Assembly (NCBI GenBank): GCA_038530555.1
Contig: JBCBCN010000001.1
Coordinates: 620,001-684,000 of the forward strand
Length of the DNA: 64,000 bases
Direction of reading: 5' to 3'
Source: HKCCE3408 sp038530555
GTDB lineage: Bacteria > Pseudomonadota > Alphaproteobacteria > Rhodobacterales > Rhodobacteraceae
The position numbers and the translations under genes are program-made. How positions within the stretch are numbered: the first letter of the stretch is position 1; each line of letters starts with the position of its first letter. Positions 9,298-18,287 of the stretch are shown here, one piece after another. The notes beneath the pieces were generated by a model. The model had not been told where the DNA came from, searched no databases, and saw only the letters and a program-made list of their open reading frames with translations.

Positions 9298-9504
9298 ATG
9301 GCTGTCCCCCAGAATCGAGTCACGCGGTCCCGCCGCAACATGCGCCGCGGCCACGATAGCCTAGATGGCGCGAACCCCAATGAGTGCCCCGAATGCGGTG
9401 AGCTAAAGCGCCCGCACCATATCTGCCCGTCCTGCGGCCATTATGCCGGGCGCGAAGTGATCGCGCAGGCGGAAGAGATCGATCTCGAAGACGACGCGGC
9501 GTAA
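9298..9504 (+). CDS. rpmF: 50S ribosomal protein L32
   Basis: Ribosomal protein L32 of the large subunit, 68 residues. It begins MAVPQNRVTRSRRNMRR and carries the zinc-ribbon cysteines C30/C33 and C43/C46 (CPECGELK and CPSCGHYAG), so it is the zinc-binding form. The start follows a GAGGTTGAGAC ribosome-binding site. The 252 bases between yceD and rpmF hold no gene, only a small GGGCC/GGCCC hairpin at 9257-9273. The position ahead of plsX-fabH is the classic link between ribosome and fatty-acid genes. Confidence 0.97.
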   Translation: MAVPQNRVTRSRRNMRRGHDSLDGANPNECPECGELKRPHHICPSCGHYAGREVIAQAEEIDLEDDAA

Positions 9505-9644
9505 GCCAGCGTGACTGGCCTGCGTCCTGAGCCCGCGCCTCGGGACAGTCTATGCGCCGTGAGCCGCGCGGCTATGCGGCGCCCTCGGCGAATTGCCGTG
9601 TCATGAGCGCCGCTGATCGCACCCACGCCACAAACGGCGGTTTA

Positions 9645-10730
9645 ATGTCGACCCAACGCTCCGATGCGCAGGGCAATACCGTGTTGTCCATCGACGCTAT
9701 GGGCGGCGACCACGGGCCGGGCGCCGTGGTGGCAGGATTGGCCAAGGCCGCCGCGCAGAACGAGCGGCTGCGCTTTATTCTTCATGGCCGCGAAGCGGAC
9801 CTTCGCCCCCTGGTGACACGTAAGCGCGGCCTGTCCGAGATTTGCGAAATTCGAGACGCCCCCGACGTTGTGACCATGGATGCCAAACCCAGCCATGTGA
9901 TGCGCAATGGCAAGGGAAGCTCGATGTGGTCGACAGTCGAGGCAGTTCGCGCGGGCGAGGCCTCCGTGGCGCTGTCTTGCGGCAATACTGGCGCTCTGAT
10001 GGCTGTGTCGATGCTACGTTTGCGCAAGATCGAGGGCGTTAATCGCCCGGCAATCGCCTGTCTTTGGCCGTCGCGCGCAGCGCAAGGCTTCAATGTGATG
10101 CTCGATTGCGGCGCCGATGTCCGCGCCGATGCCGAAGACCTGTTGCAATACGCGCTGATGGGGGCCAGCTATGCCCGCAACGGGCTGGGCCTCTCGCGGC
10201 CGCGCGTGGGCGTTCTGAATGTCGGGACCGAAGAGCATAAAGGCCGCGCCGAACTGAAGATCGCCGCTGAACTGATCGAGCGAGTGGCCCCCGCGGCCGA
10301 TCTCGATTTCGTGGGCTTCGTCGAGGGCGGCGATCTGCCCTCGGACCGCGTGGATGTGGTCGTCACCGATGGCTTCACGGGAAATGTCGCGCTTAAAACC
10401 GGCGAAGGCACCGCGACGTTGATCCGCGACCTTCTGAAAGAAGCCTTCGCTTACACGCCCCTGTCTCGCATCGCCTCACTTCTCGCCTATACCTCGCTGA
10501 GGCGCCTGTCCAAGCGCATCGACCCGCGCCAGGTGAATGGCGGCGTATTTTTGGGCTTGAACGGCACCGTCGTCAAATCGCACGGCTCGGCCGATGCAAC
10601 AGGGTTTGCCGCCGCGATCAAGCTGGCCGCGGCCCTGTCCGCGGCGGGCTTCCACGAGCGCCTCGCCCAGCGGATCTCAGCCGCCGAACAGGCCGCGATC
10701 GCCGCGATCCAGGCGCAGGAGGCGACGTGA
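9645..10730 (+). CDS. plsX: phosphate acyltransferase PlsX
   Basis: PlsX converts acyl-ACP and phosphate to acyl-phosphate, the donor for glycerol-3-phosphate acylation in phospholipid synthesis; it is a peripheral inner-membrane enzyme. From the ATG at 9645 it has 361 residues. Diagnostic motifs are LSIDAMGGDHGP near the start, NGKGSSMWSTVEAVR, SCGNTGALMA, RPRVGVLNVGTEEHKG, and VVTDGFTGNVALKTGEG. A frame extending to 9552 exists, but the extra 31 residues are unlike PlsX. The stop overlaps the fabH start as TGATG, indicating coupling. Confidence 0.96.
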   Translation: MSTQRSDAQGNTVLSIDAMGGDHGPGAVVAGLAKAAAQNERLRFILHGREADLRPLVTRKRGLSEICEIRDAPDVVTMDAKPSHVMRNGKGSSMWSTVEAVRAGEASVALSCGNTGALMAVSMLRLRKIEGVNRPAIACLWPSRAAQGFNVMLDCGADVRADAEDLLQYALMGASYARNGLGLSRPRVGVLNVGTEEHKGRAELKIAAELIERVAPAADLDFVGFVEGGDLPSDRVDVVVTDGFTGNVALKTGEGTATLIRDLLKEAFAYTPLSRIASLLAYTSLRRLSKRIDPRQVNGGVFLGLNGTVVKSHGSADATGFAAAIKLAAALSAAGFHERLAQRISAAEQAAIAAIQAQEAT

Positions 10731-11701
10731 TGGAACGGTCTGTACCGGTGGGCATCGGGCATTACCTGCCCGAACGCGTTGTCGAAAACGCCTGGTTCGC
10801 CGAGCGGATCGACACCAGCGATGAGTGGATCCGCACCCGCTCCGGCATAGAGCGGCGCCATTTCGCGGCCGAGGGTGAGACGACCTCACAGCTTGCCCTC
10901 CATGCCGCGCGCGCAGCTCTGAGCGATGCGGGTCTCGCGCCGAATGATCTCGACGGCATCATTCTGGCCACGTCTACGCCCGATCTGACCTTCCCGTCAG
11001 TCGCCACCATGGTCCAGGCGGGCCTCGGGATGACGCGCGGTTTTGCCTTCGATGTGCAGGCGGTATGCGCCGGGTTTATTTTCGCATTGTCCACAGCTGA
11101 GGCGTATTTGAGCTCGGGCCAAGCCCGGCGGATCATGGTCGTAGGCGCTGAGACATTCAGCCGGATTATGGACTGGCAGGACCGCACCACCTCGGTTCTC
11201 TTTGGCGACGGCGCGGGCGCGCTGATCCTTGAGCGCCAGGACCAGCCCGGCGCGCCCAGCGATCGCGGGATCCTGGCGACGGACCTCCGCTCGGACGGGC
11301 AATTCAAGGATCTGCTCTATGTCGATGGCGGCGTCTCAAGCAGCCAGACAACCGGTGTTCTACGCATGGAGGGCAAGGAGGTCTTCCGCCATGCCGTTGA
11401 AAAGCTTGCTGAAACCGCTGACACCGCGCTTGATCGAGCAGGTCTCGCCGCCTCCGATGTCGCCTGGATCGTGCCGCATCAGGCCAATCTTCGGATCATC
11501 ACGCGCACCGCGCAAAAAATGCGCATCGGCATGGAGCGGGTGGTCGTCACGGTCCAGGATCACGGCAACACGTCGGCGGCGTCTATCCCTTTGGCCCTGG
11601 CGGTGGGTGTCGAGCGCGGACAGATCAAGTGCGGCGATCTTTTGGTGACCGAAGCCATCGGCGGCGGCTTGGCCTGGGGTTCGGTTGTGCTGCGTTGGTG
11701 A
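10730..11701 (+). CDS. fabH: beta-ketoacyl-ACP synthase III
   Basis: FabH condenses acetyl-CoA with malonyl-ACP to start fatty-acid synthesis in the cytoplasm. The 323-residue protein shows the full thiolase-fold catalytic triad: C113 in AVCAGF, H250 in VPHQANLRI and N280 in DHGNTSAASIP. The N-terminal IDTSDEWIRTRSGIERR is typical of the family. The ATG at 10730 overlaps the plsX stop by one base; a GTG three bases earlier is also in frame. The order plsX-fabH-ihfA is common in alphaproteobacteria. Confidence 0.97.
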   Translation: MERSVPVGIGHYLPERVVENAWFAERIDTSDEWIRTRSGIERRHFAAEGETTSQLALHAARAALSDAGLAPNDLDGIILATSTPDLTFPSVATMVQAGLGMTRGFAFDVQAVCAGFIFALSTAEAYLSSGQARRIMVVGAETFSRIMDWQDRTTSVLFGDGAGALILERQDQPGAPSDRGILATDLRSDGQFKDLLYVDGGVSSSQTTGVLRMEGKEVFRHAVEKLAETADTALDRAGLAASDVAWIVPHQANLRIITRTAQKMRIGMERVVVTVQDHGNTSAASIPLALAVGVERGQIKCGDLLVTEAIGGGLAWGSVVLRW

Positions 11702-11794
11702 CACTTTGCCGATGGAACATCACGCGGCAAGCCCTTCGATTGACTTCAAAATTCGGCTCAGTCACCCTGACGTGAGAATCGTAGGAGAGGTCAC

Positions 11795-12097
11795 ATGGCG
11801 GATAAAACGCTCACCCGAATGGATCTAAGTGAAGCGGTGTTTCGCGAAGTTGGCCTATCGCGCAATGAAAGCGCGCAGCTGGTCGAGCGTGTGCTCGAAG
11901 TGATGTCGGACGCGCTGGTCGAGCAAGGCCAGGTCAAAATCTCGTCCTTTGGCACCTTTTCGGTCCGCTCCAAGACTGCCCGTGTTGGTCGCAATCCCAA
12001 GACGGGTGAAGAGGTTCCGATCCTGCCGCGCCGGGTGCTGACCTTTCGCCCGAGCCACCTGATGAAAGACCGCGTCGCCAAGGGCAACCGGTCCTAA
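11795..12097 (+). CDS. ihfA: integration host factor subunit alpha
   Basis: The alpha subunit of IHF, which bends DNA at specific sites for recombination, replication and transcription, working with IhfB encoded elsewhere. It is 100 residues long, with the helical dimerisation half (TRMDLSEAVFREVGLSRNES), the strand KISSFGTFSVR, and the DNA-binding arm signature GRNPKTGEEVPI, whose proline intercalates into DNA. The start is preceded by GTAGGAGAGG. A weak GCCCC/GGGGC hairpin at about 12105-12120 separates it from the merR-like gene. Confidence 0.96.
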   Translation: MADKTLTRMDLSEAVFREVGLSRNESAQLVERVLEVMSDALVEQGQVKISSFGTFSVRSKTARVGRNPKTGEEVPILPRRVLTFRPSHLMKDRVAKGNRS

Positions 12098-12167
12098 GCA
12101 GTACGCCCCAATGGCGGGGCTACTTTGGCGGGGGAAAACAAGACAGAGGTGAGCCCGGAGATACGCC

Positions 12168-13130
12168 ATGTCGAAGTCACCGCAAGCATTCCGCACGATC
12201 CGCGAGGTTGCCGATTGGCTTGACGTCGCCGCCCATGTCCTGCGCTTTTGGGAAAGTAAATTTCCGCAGATCAAACCCGTCAAACGCGCGGGCGGGCGCC
12301 GTTATTACCGCCCCGGCGATATGGAATTGGTGGGCGGAATCAAAGTCTTACTTCATGAACAGGGCATGACCATAAAAGGCGTGCAGAACATGCTGGCCTC
12401 TGAAGGTGTGGGCTCTGTGTCCTCGCTGGCACCACCGCTCGAAGCGGGGCTTGCAGCCGAACACGAGCCGGACAATGTCGATCTTTGGGAAACCGAGTTG
12501 CAGGCCTTGGAGGAAACGGACAGGGCTGAAGCAGACAGGGCGGAAGCGGATGGGGCTGAAGCGGATGGGGCTGCGGACGAAGGGCAACCGGATGTGGTGA
12601 TGGAGCCCGCGACGCCGATTGAGGCGACCGTGACCGAGCCGCGCGTCTCCGAGGACGACCTGCGTGCCGCTCTCGATACCGCGCTTGTGCCTGAGCCGAG
12701 TGCCGCAGATCCGCTCGCCGCACCGCCGACGCCTCTCGTAGATGAAAAGCCCATGGATGAGGGGCCCGCGGCCGAAGTTCTCGACCCGAAGTTTGAAGAC
12801 ACGCCGACGGCTGATCTTTTCACTGAGGCGGAAAGCGCATCCGAGCCAACTGCATCCCAGCCCGCGCAGCCAGAAACGCAAAGTCCAGAGCCCGCCGATC
12901 CTCCGGACACGCAGCATGTCGGACCATCAGAAGCGCCGATGGCCGAAGACACGCCCGAGGCTGCAACTGCGACCATGCCGGGCGATCTGTCGGGCGGTCG
13001 GCGCGGGATGCCTGCCCTGATGGGCGCTTTGGCCGACCGCAAGGCAAGCGACCCGGAAAGCCTCGGCCCTGTGCTCGCGCGCCTCATGGCCTTGCAAAAC
13101 CGCCTGCAAGCGGCCCGCGCACCGCGCTGA
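12168..13130 (+). CDS. MerR-family regulator with long disordered tail
   Basis: A 320-residue protein whose first 75 residues form a MerR-type winged helix (TIREVADWLDVAAHVLRFWE, then RRYYRPGDMELVGGIKVLL). The remaining roughly 240 residues are low complexity, rich in Ala, Glu, Asp and Pro, ending with a short ordered segment (LARLMALQNRLQAAR). A gene of this type downstream of ihfA is common in alphaproteobacteria, and the tail varies widely. There is no metal-binding cysteine pattern, so it is not a metal-sensing MerR; its targets are unknown. Confidence 0.85.
   Translation: MSKSPQAFRTIREVADWLDVAAHVLRFWESKFPQIKPVKRAGGRRYYRPGDMELVGGIKVLLHEQGMTIKGVQNMLASEGVGSVSSLAPPLEAGLAAEHEPDNVDLWETELQALEETDRAEADRAEADGAEADGAADEGQPDVVMEPATPIEATVTEPRVSEDDLRAALDTALVPEPSAADPLAAPPTPLVDEKPMDEGPAAEVLDPKFEDTPTADLFTEAESASEPTASQPAQPETQSPEPADPPDTQHVGPSEAPMAEDTPEAATATMPGDLSGGRRGMPALMGALADRKASDPESLGPVLARLMALQNRLQAARAPR
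12519..12578 (+). repeat. four 15-bp in-frame repeats in merR-like gene
   Basis: Four tandem imperfect 15-bp units begin at 12519, 12534, 12549 and 12564 and encode DRAEA, DRAEA, DGAEA and DGAAD. The unit length preserves the frame, so copy number can change without inactivating the gene. It lies in the disordered acidic tail. Confidence 0.85.
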
Positions 13131-13212
13131 GCCTGCGCGTTCCGGCGCTGCGGGCTTTCATCTACCGCGCTCCCTTGCGCCCGGCGTCAAACTTGCTAAA
13201 CGGAGGGCTCGT

Positions 13213-13289
13213 CGGGCTATGGCGCAGCCTGGTAGCGCGTCCGTCTGGGGGACGGAAGGTCGCAGGTTCGAGTCCTGCTAGCCCGACCA
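13213..13289 (+). tRNA. tRNA-Pro (anticodon GGG)
   Basis: A 77-base tRNA gene with a perfect 7-bp acceptor stem (CGGGCTA with TAGCCCG), discriminator A and an encoded CCA end. The D arm is GCGCAGCCTGGTAGCGC, and the anticodon stem TCCGT/ACGGA encloses the loop CTGGGGG, giving anticodon GGG for CCC/CCU proline codons. The T arm is GCAGG-TTCGAGT-CCTGC. It stands alone between the merR-like gene and dcd. Confidence 0.97.
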
Positions 13290-13352
13290 AACACTCTCCC
13301 CGCAGCGCGCTTGGACGCGCTCGCCCTGGTGATGGCTAGGGGAGGATGCGGC

Positions 13353-14432
13353 ATGGCCGATGGGGTACTGCCCGATCACACGCTGCGGAAGATGGCAGCG
13401 GCAGAAGAGATCCAGGCGCTGCGCCCGCTCGACGACGATCAAGTGCAACCCGCCAGTTTGGACCTCCGCCTTGGGGCCACGGCGATCCGCGTGCGCGCCT
13501 CATTTCTGTCCGGTCATGGGCGCAGCATCGAGGACCGGCTCGCTGCGTTTGAGATGCACCGGGTTTCGCTTGAGGGTGATGGCGCAGTTCTCGAAAAGGG
13601 CTGCGTTTACTTGGTGGAACTTCTCGAAAGCCTCGCCCTGCCAGAAGACGTGAGCGCGGTTGCCAATGCCAAAAGCTCCACCGGCCGGCTAGATCTTCTG
13701 ACCCGCACCATTGCCGATGGCGGCACCGAATTCGACCGGATCCCGGCGGGCTATCGCGGGCCGCTCTACGCTGAGATTTGCCCGCGATCGTTCAGCGTGC
13801 TCGCGTGTGAGGGGATGCGTCTGAACCAGATCCGTTTTCGCCGCGGCCATGCCGCCCTTGAGGATGGCGCCTTGAAGGCTTTGCATGAGCAAGAGCCCCT
13901 GGTCAGCGGCACTGCTCATATCGACCAAGGACTAGGCTTTTCGGTCGATCTGAAATTGCCGGCCACAACGCTCGTGGGCTACCGCGCCAAACCCCATACC
14001 GGGGTGATCGACCTGGCCCGGATCGGCGGGCATGACCGCGCGGATTTCTGGGAAGAAGTGCACAGCGACGACGGTCAGATCATCCTCGATCCCGGTGCTT
14101 TCTACATCCTGGTCAGCCGCGAGGCGGTGACGATCCCGCCCGATTACGCGGCCGAAATGGCGCCCTATCTGGCGATGGTGGGTGAGTTTCGCGTGCATTA
14201 CGCGGGCTTTTTCGATCCGGGCTTCGGCCATGCTGAGGCGGGCGGTGCGGGCGCGCGCGGCGTGCTAGAGGTGCGCTGTCACGAGGCGCCCTTTGTTCTG
14301 GAGCACGGACAGATCGTCGGGCGGCTGGTTTATGAGCGCATGGCGGCACGGCCCGAACGGCTCTACGGCGCGGGGCTCAGCTCAAACTATCAGGGTCAGG
14401 GCTTGAAACTTTCCAAGCATTTCAAAGACTAG
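13353..14432 (+). CDS. dcd: dCTP deaminase, double-length form
   Basis: Deaminates dCTP to dUTP, feeding thymidylate synthesis. At 359 residues it is nearly twice the roughly 190 residues of the E. coli enzyme, the form seen in many alphaproteobacteria. The catalytic signature is in the first half: AVANAKSSTGRLDLLTRTIA then GYRGPLYAEI. The second half repeats the beta fold (FSVDLKLPATTLVGYRA onward) with weaker similarity and may supply trimer contacts. The ATG at 13353 follows AGGGGAGGATG, a good ribosome-binding site; an upstream frame from 13311 overlaps the region just after the tRNA and is less likely. Confidence 0.9.
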   Translation: MADGVLPDHTLRKMAAAEEIQALRPLDDDQVQPASLDLRLGATAIRVRASFLSGHGRSIEDRLAAFEMHRVSLEGDGAVLEKGCVYLVELLESLALPEDVSAVANAKSSTGRLDLLTRTIADGGTEFDRIPAGYRGPLYAEICPRSFSVLACEGMRLNQIRFRRGHAALEDGALKALHEQEPLVSGTAHIDQGLGFSVDLKLPATTLVGYRAKPHTGVIDLARIGGHDRADFWEEVHSDDGQIILDPGAFYILVSREAVTIPPDYAAEMAPYLAMVGEFRVHYAGFFDPGFGHAEAGGAGARGVLEVRCHEAPFVLEHGQIVGRLVYERMAARPERLYGAGLSSNYQGQGLKLSKHFKD

Positions 14433-14445
14433 AGAGACGTTCTTC

Positions 14446-15648
14446 TCACAGATGCAGCAGCCGGGAGTAATGCAGCAGACCGAAATCGGTAAGCGTTTCC
14501 GACAATGGCCGCCAGATCGACGAGAACGCCACCGCATCCAGACCGCATTGCTCCGAGATCGCCTCTAGGCTGCGCCGACCATCGACCAAGGCCACACAGC
14601 GCGAGGCCATTGCCGAGACGGGGATCTCAGCGAGCATTCCGGAATGGCTTACCGGGATGACGCCTGATTTTGACGCCGCCTGCGCCAGTTTTTCGCCCGA
14701 AACACCCTTGAGATGGGGAACCGCCTCCCGGTCTGTACGCGCGACCCGGCGCTCGGCATTCGGCGCGGCATAGACAACATGGCTGCGCAGCCCGCCATTG
14801 AGCGCCTCGGCCAGGTGCATCCGGTCCAGCAGCGCGATCTCTTTGAGCAGACTGGCATCCGCCATAAACCGCGCCGGATCGTAAAGGTAGGGCTGGGGCG
14901 TGCCGATATAATGCAGCCCTGCCTGCTCGAGCAGGGCCATCAATGCGTCGATCGTAAAGCCCTGCAAGGGCCCGTGCATCAATAGCTGATAAAAGCCCGC
15001 ATCGGTGCTGAGCGCGTCTTTGAGCGCCGGGATTGTATGAACCGGATGGCTTTCAGGGAGGCGCGCGACGATGGCCTTGGCCCGGCGCAACCGCTCCCGC
15101 GGGGTACCCTGGACGAGGCGCTGGAGGGAGGCCCTGAGCGAGGCCAACGCCGCCATGCCATAAGGCGCAGGCAAGGACAGGCCCAAGCCGCCCTCCGGAC
15201 TGAGCGCGCGGGCAAGGTGCGCCAAGGCCTCGGCCGGGTCGGGGCAGTATTGCAGCACATTGGCGCAATCAATGTAGTCGAAGGGGCCGTACTCTGCCGC
15301 GCGCGACAGGTCTCCGGTCACAAAGGTCACATCGGGCAGGTCCCGCGCCTTCAAACGCGCCTCAGCGATCTGGCGCGCCGAACGGCTCAGATCGAGATAG
15401 GTGATATGGTAGGGTTTGTTGGCGCTGGTCAGGACCTGGGCGATTTGAACCACCGCGTCGCCCGTGCCGCCGCCCGCCACCAAGACCCGTGTGCCCGCCG
15501 CCCAACGCCGTTTGCCCGCGAAGACGAAATGATCGATCTCAAGCGGGTGCGAGGGAGAGCCGGTGATCAGGCGCTGACGCTCCTCGTCGGGGTCGCGGGC
15601 CGGATAGGGAAAGGCGTCGAACCCTGCGAGATCTGCCTCCGTCTGCAT
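14446..15648 (-). CDS. class I SAM-dependent methyltransferase
   Basis: A 400-residue cytoplasmic methyltransferase. The SAM-binding Rossmann motif is VLVAGGGTGDAVVQIA, with the acidic post-II residue in YLDLS and motif GDLSRAAEYGPFDYIDCANV, so the catalytic domain spans about residues 50-200. The C-terminal part (about 340-400, ending DFGLLHYSRLL) looks like a small helical or winged-helix domain of the kind appended to some uncharacterised methyltransferases. The start at 15648 (MQTEADLAG) fits the fold; the longer frame to 15774 adds low-quality sequence. It is divergent from dddP with 214 bases between them. The substrate is unknown, and a link to DMSP metabolism is only positional. Confidence 0.75.
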   Translation of the reverse strand: MQTEADLAGFDAFPYPARDPDEERQRLITGSPSHPLEIDHFVFAGKRRWAAGTRVLVAGGGTGDAVVQIAQVLTSANKPYHITYLDLSRSARQIAEARLKARDLPDVTFVTGDLSRAAEYGPFDYIDCANVLQYCPDPAEALAHLARALSPEGGLGLSLPAPYGMAALASLRASLQRLVQGTPRERLRRAKAIVARLPESHPVHTIPALKDALSTDAGFYQLLMHGPLQGFTIDALMALLEQAGLHYIGTPQPYLYDPARFMADASLLKEIALLDRMHLAEALNGGLRSHVVYAAPNAERRVARTDREAVPHLKGVSGEKLAQAASKSGVIPVSHSGMLAEIPVSAMASRCVALVDGRRSLEAISEQCGLDAVAFSSIWRPLSETLTDFGLLHYSRLLHL

Positions 15649-15862
15649 GCTCAGAGCCCCCGATATCGCCGCGTCCAAGGCCCCTTCCCGCCCCGCATCC
15701 CGGGCTCTGCGATGGGTCCATTCGCGACATAGACCATGACGCCAATGGACGCGCAACGACCTTAATCGGCGCAAAAGTTAAACAGATAATGCCCTGTTTA
15801 GGGCTCCATCCGCGCGCCCAGCCGAGATCTTGTTTGCCAAGATCACAATCGATGAGCCAGCC

Positions 15863-17191
15863 ATGAACGAAGCCTACCGCCTGCCTCAGCGCAAAATCGA
15901 CCCGAGCAAGGGGCCCGTCCTGCCCGACGGCACAGCCAACGACAATGACCGCGTTGAGATCGGGCCGACACCTTTGGCCTATGGGGAATGGGCGGCGGCG
16001 GGGCTGATCCTGCCGGATCTGCCCGCGCTGCGCGCCTACCGGTTGGAGCGCCTGGTCGGGCGCCTGGTGGAGCGGGATTATGCGGGCGTATTGATGTTCG
16101 ACCCGCTCAACATCCGCTACGCCACCGACAGCACCAATATGCAGCTTTGGAACACCCATAATCCGTTCCGGGCCTGCCTGGTGACGGCGTCGGGTCATAT
16201 GGTTTTGTGGGATTATAAGAATTCGCCATTTCTGGCCGATCACAACCCGCTTGTGACCGAAGTGCGGTCAGGCGCGTCGTTCTTCTACTTTAGCAACGGC
16301 GATCGTGAAGGGGACGCAGCGCGGGCTTTCGCAGATCAGGTCGCGGTCCTTTTGGCCGAGCATTGCGGCACCAATCGCCGCCTGGCCGTCGACAAGATCA
16401 TGCTCAAAGGCGCGCGCGCTCTGGAGGCCCTGGGGATTGCGCTCCATGACGGCGAAGAGGTGACGGAAAAGGCGCGCGCGATCAAAGGTCCCGATGAGAT
16501 CCTAGCGATGCGCTGTGCAAGCCACGCCTGCGAGGCCTCGGTCGCGGCGATGCACCGGGCCGCGGCGCCGGGTATGACCGAGGATGAGATTTGGGCCGTG
16601 CTCCATGCCGAGAACATCAAGCGCGGTGGTGAGTGGATTGAGACGCGGCTACTGGCCACCGGGCCGCGCACCAATCCGTGGTTTCAGGAATGTGGGCCTA
16701 GGGTGCTACAACACAACGAAATTCTCGCCTTCGACACCGACTTGATCGGCTGCTACGGCCTGTGCGTGGATATCTCACGAACCTGGTGGATCGGCGATGC
16801 ACCGCCCCGGCCCGATATGGGCGAGACGATGCGCCACGCGGTTGAGCATATTGAGACCAATCGCGCGCTGCTCGCCCCGGGAGTGTCCTTCCGAGAGCTA
16901 ACCTTTGGCGGCCACCAGCTTGCCGAGAAATACGACGCCCGAAAGTATTCCTGCCGCTTTCACGGCGTGGGGCTTTGTGATGAATGGCCGCTCATTGCCT
17001 ATAGCGACGGCTATGTCGAAGGCGCCTTCGATTACGAGCTTGAGCCCGGGATGATGCTGTGTGTTGAGGCTCTGGTGGGCGAAGAGGGCGGCGATTTCTG
17101 CATCAAGCTAGAGGATCAGGTCCTGATTACCGAGGACGGGCACGAGACCTTTACGCAATACCCGTTCGATCCGGTCCTGCTCAGCGCTTAG
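15863..17191 (+). CDS. dddP: dimethylsulfoniopropionate lyase DddP
   Basis: DddP cleaves dimethylsulfoniopropionate, an algal osmolyte, to dimethyl sulfide and acrylate. It belongs to the M24 metallopeptidase fold but acts as a lyase. The 442-residue protein keeps DddP signatures such as PNDN-like ANDNDRVEIGPTPLAYGEW (19 residues) and NIRYATDSTNMQLWN. The two-metal ligands of the characterised roseobacter enzyme are all present with a constant offset of four: D291, D293, D303, H367, E402, E417, as is the proposed catalytic base D373 in HGVGLCDEW. The ATG at 15863 gives the family N terminus. It is apparently monocistronic, and its stop overlaps the convergent gene by a few bases. No acrylate-utilisation genes lie nearby. 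Confidence 0.93.
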   Translation: MNEAYRLPQRKIDPSKGPVLPDGTANDNDRVEIGPTPLAYGEWAAAGLILPDLPALRAYRLERLVGRLVERDYAGVLMFDPLNIRYATDSTNMQLWNTHNPFRACLVTASGHMVLWDYKNSPFLADHNPLVTEVRSGASFFYFSNGDREGDAARAFADQVAVLLAEHCGTNRRLAVDKIMLKGARALEALGIALHDGEEVTEKARAIKGPDEILAMRCASHACEASVAAMHRAAAPGMTEDEIWAVLHAENIKRGGEWIETRLLATGPRTNPWFQECGPRVLQHNEILAFDTDLIGCYGLCVDISRTWWIGDAPPRPDMGETMRHAVEHIETNRALLAPGVSFRELTFGGHQLAEKYDARKYSCRFHGVGLCDEWPLIAYSDGYVEGAFDYELEPGMMLCVEALVGEEGGDFCIKLEDQVLITEDGHETFTQYPFDPVLLSA

Positions 17192-18144
17192 GGCGCGCCT
17201 TCGAAGACACCGATCACCGTATAATGATCCGAGCCGTTGCGCGGGGCCAATGCTTCGAGACCGCCGCCGCGTCCTTGCGGCAGGATCACGTGGTCGATGG
17301 CCGGGAAGAGCCAGCCTCCAAAGAGGGGAAACGTGCCCTGTAGCGGCGCGGCAACCTCCCCTCCGCTTGCGCGCTCATAACTGCGCAGGGCATGGCTCCA
17401 GGCAACCATATTGAAATCTCCGCCGATCAAAACCGGGCCTTCCAGCGCCTCGATCACAGGGATCAGCGCCGCGAGTTGTTGCGGTTGATCGAACGGATAG
17501 GGCCAGTGCATATGGACCGAGATCACCCAAAGTGGCCCGCCTGGTGCGTCCACCTGAAAGCCCACAATGCCCTGGCCTTCTAGGCAAAATCGGCTGCCCT
17601 CGATCACGTCGTAGGTTGACAGGACCGCGACACCGCCGACGGCGGCATAGGGGCAGAAGTGGCGTGCATAGCGGCGCGGCAATGCGTCGAGCACGGACGC
17701 GGCATTGCGCTCGCTAACCTCTTGCAGGGTGATGAATTGAGGATCACGCGCGGCGATATCCGCCAGGATCGCGGAAGGATCTTCGAGCGCGAAGAGCAGG
17801 TTTTTTTGATAAATCCGCTGCGGCTCTCTAAACTCAGAGGCCGCGAGCGGCGTGCCGACGGGCGTGGCGAAATACCAAGCCAAGCCACCCCAGAGCCCAA
17901 GCAAAACGGCCAAGGGCCAACGCATTCGCGCCAGGAGCATCAGTCCAGCCGCGCCAAGCGCGCCAAAGCCGATCCAGTCGCGAAATACCGCAAGACTGTC
18001 GCCCACAGGATGCAGCGCGCCGAGATAGCTGCCCGCCAAAGCCAACGCCGCAAGGCCTGCCAGAACGACGACACCACCGCGCAGCAGCCGGGCCAAAAGT
18101 TGTCCAAAATAATGCCCGTCTTGGGCCTCGGTCCTTGCATTCAT
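17188..18144 (-). CDS. endonuclease/exonuclease/phosphatase-fold membrane protein
   Basis: A 318-residue protein with about three N-terminal membrane segments (residues 15-115) followed by an EEP domain. Active-site motifs of that fold are visible: ITLQEVSERN (metal-binding Glu), WVISVHMHWP, LIGGDFNMVAWS and the terminal SDHYTVIGVF, where the SDH motif carries the catalytic His. The catalytic domain is probably on the outer face of the inner membrane. Substrates in the superfamily range from DNA to phospholipids and cannot be assigned here. The start at 18144 is one of two possible; a longer frame begins at 18210. The gene is convergent with dddP, overlapping it by four bases. Confidence 0.82.
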   Translation of the reverse strand: MNARTEAQDGHYFGQLLARLLRGGVVVLAGLAALALAGSYLGALHPVGDSLAVFRDWIGFGALGAAGLMLLARMRWPLAVLLGLWGGLAWYFATPVGTPLAASEFREPQRIYQKNLLFALEDPSAILADIAARDPQFITLQEVSERNAASVLDALPRRYARHFCPYAAVGGVAVLSTYDVIEGSRFCLEGQGIVGFQVDAPGGPLWVISVHMHWPYPFDQPQQLAALIPVIEALEGPVLIGGDFNMVAWSHALRSYERASGGEVAAPLQGTFPLFGGWLFPAIDHVILPQGRGGGLEALAPRNGSDHYTVIGVFEGAP

Positions 18145-18287
18145 CACGGCGTTTTTGCCCTCTTTGAACTCATATGTCAGCCTCACACGAGCGCGTGACA
18201 ACTCTGTCACAACGCTTGTTAACGTCCCGTATGCGGCCCTAACTGACCCTCAAGCGGCCCCCCGTGCCGCCCGCAAAGGAGTTGCCC

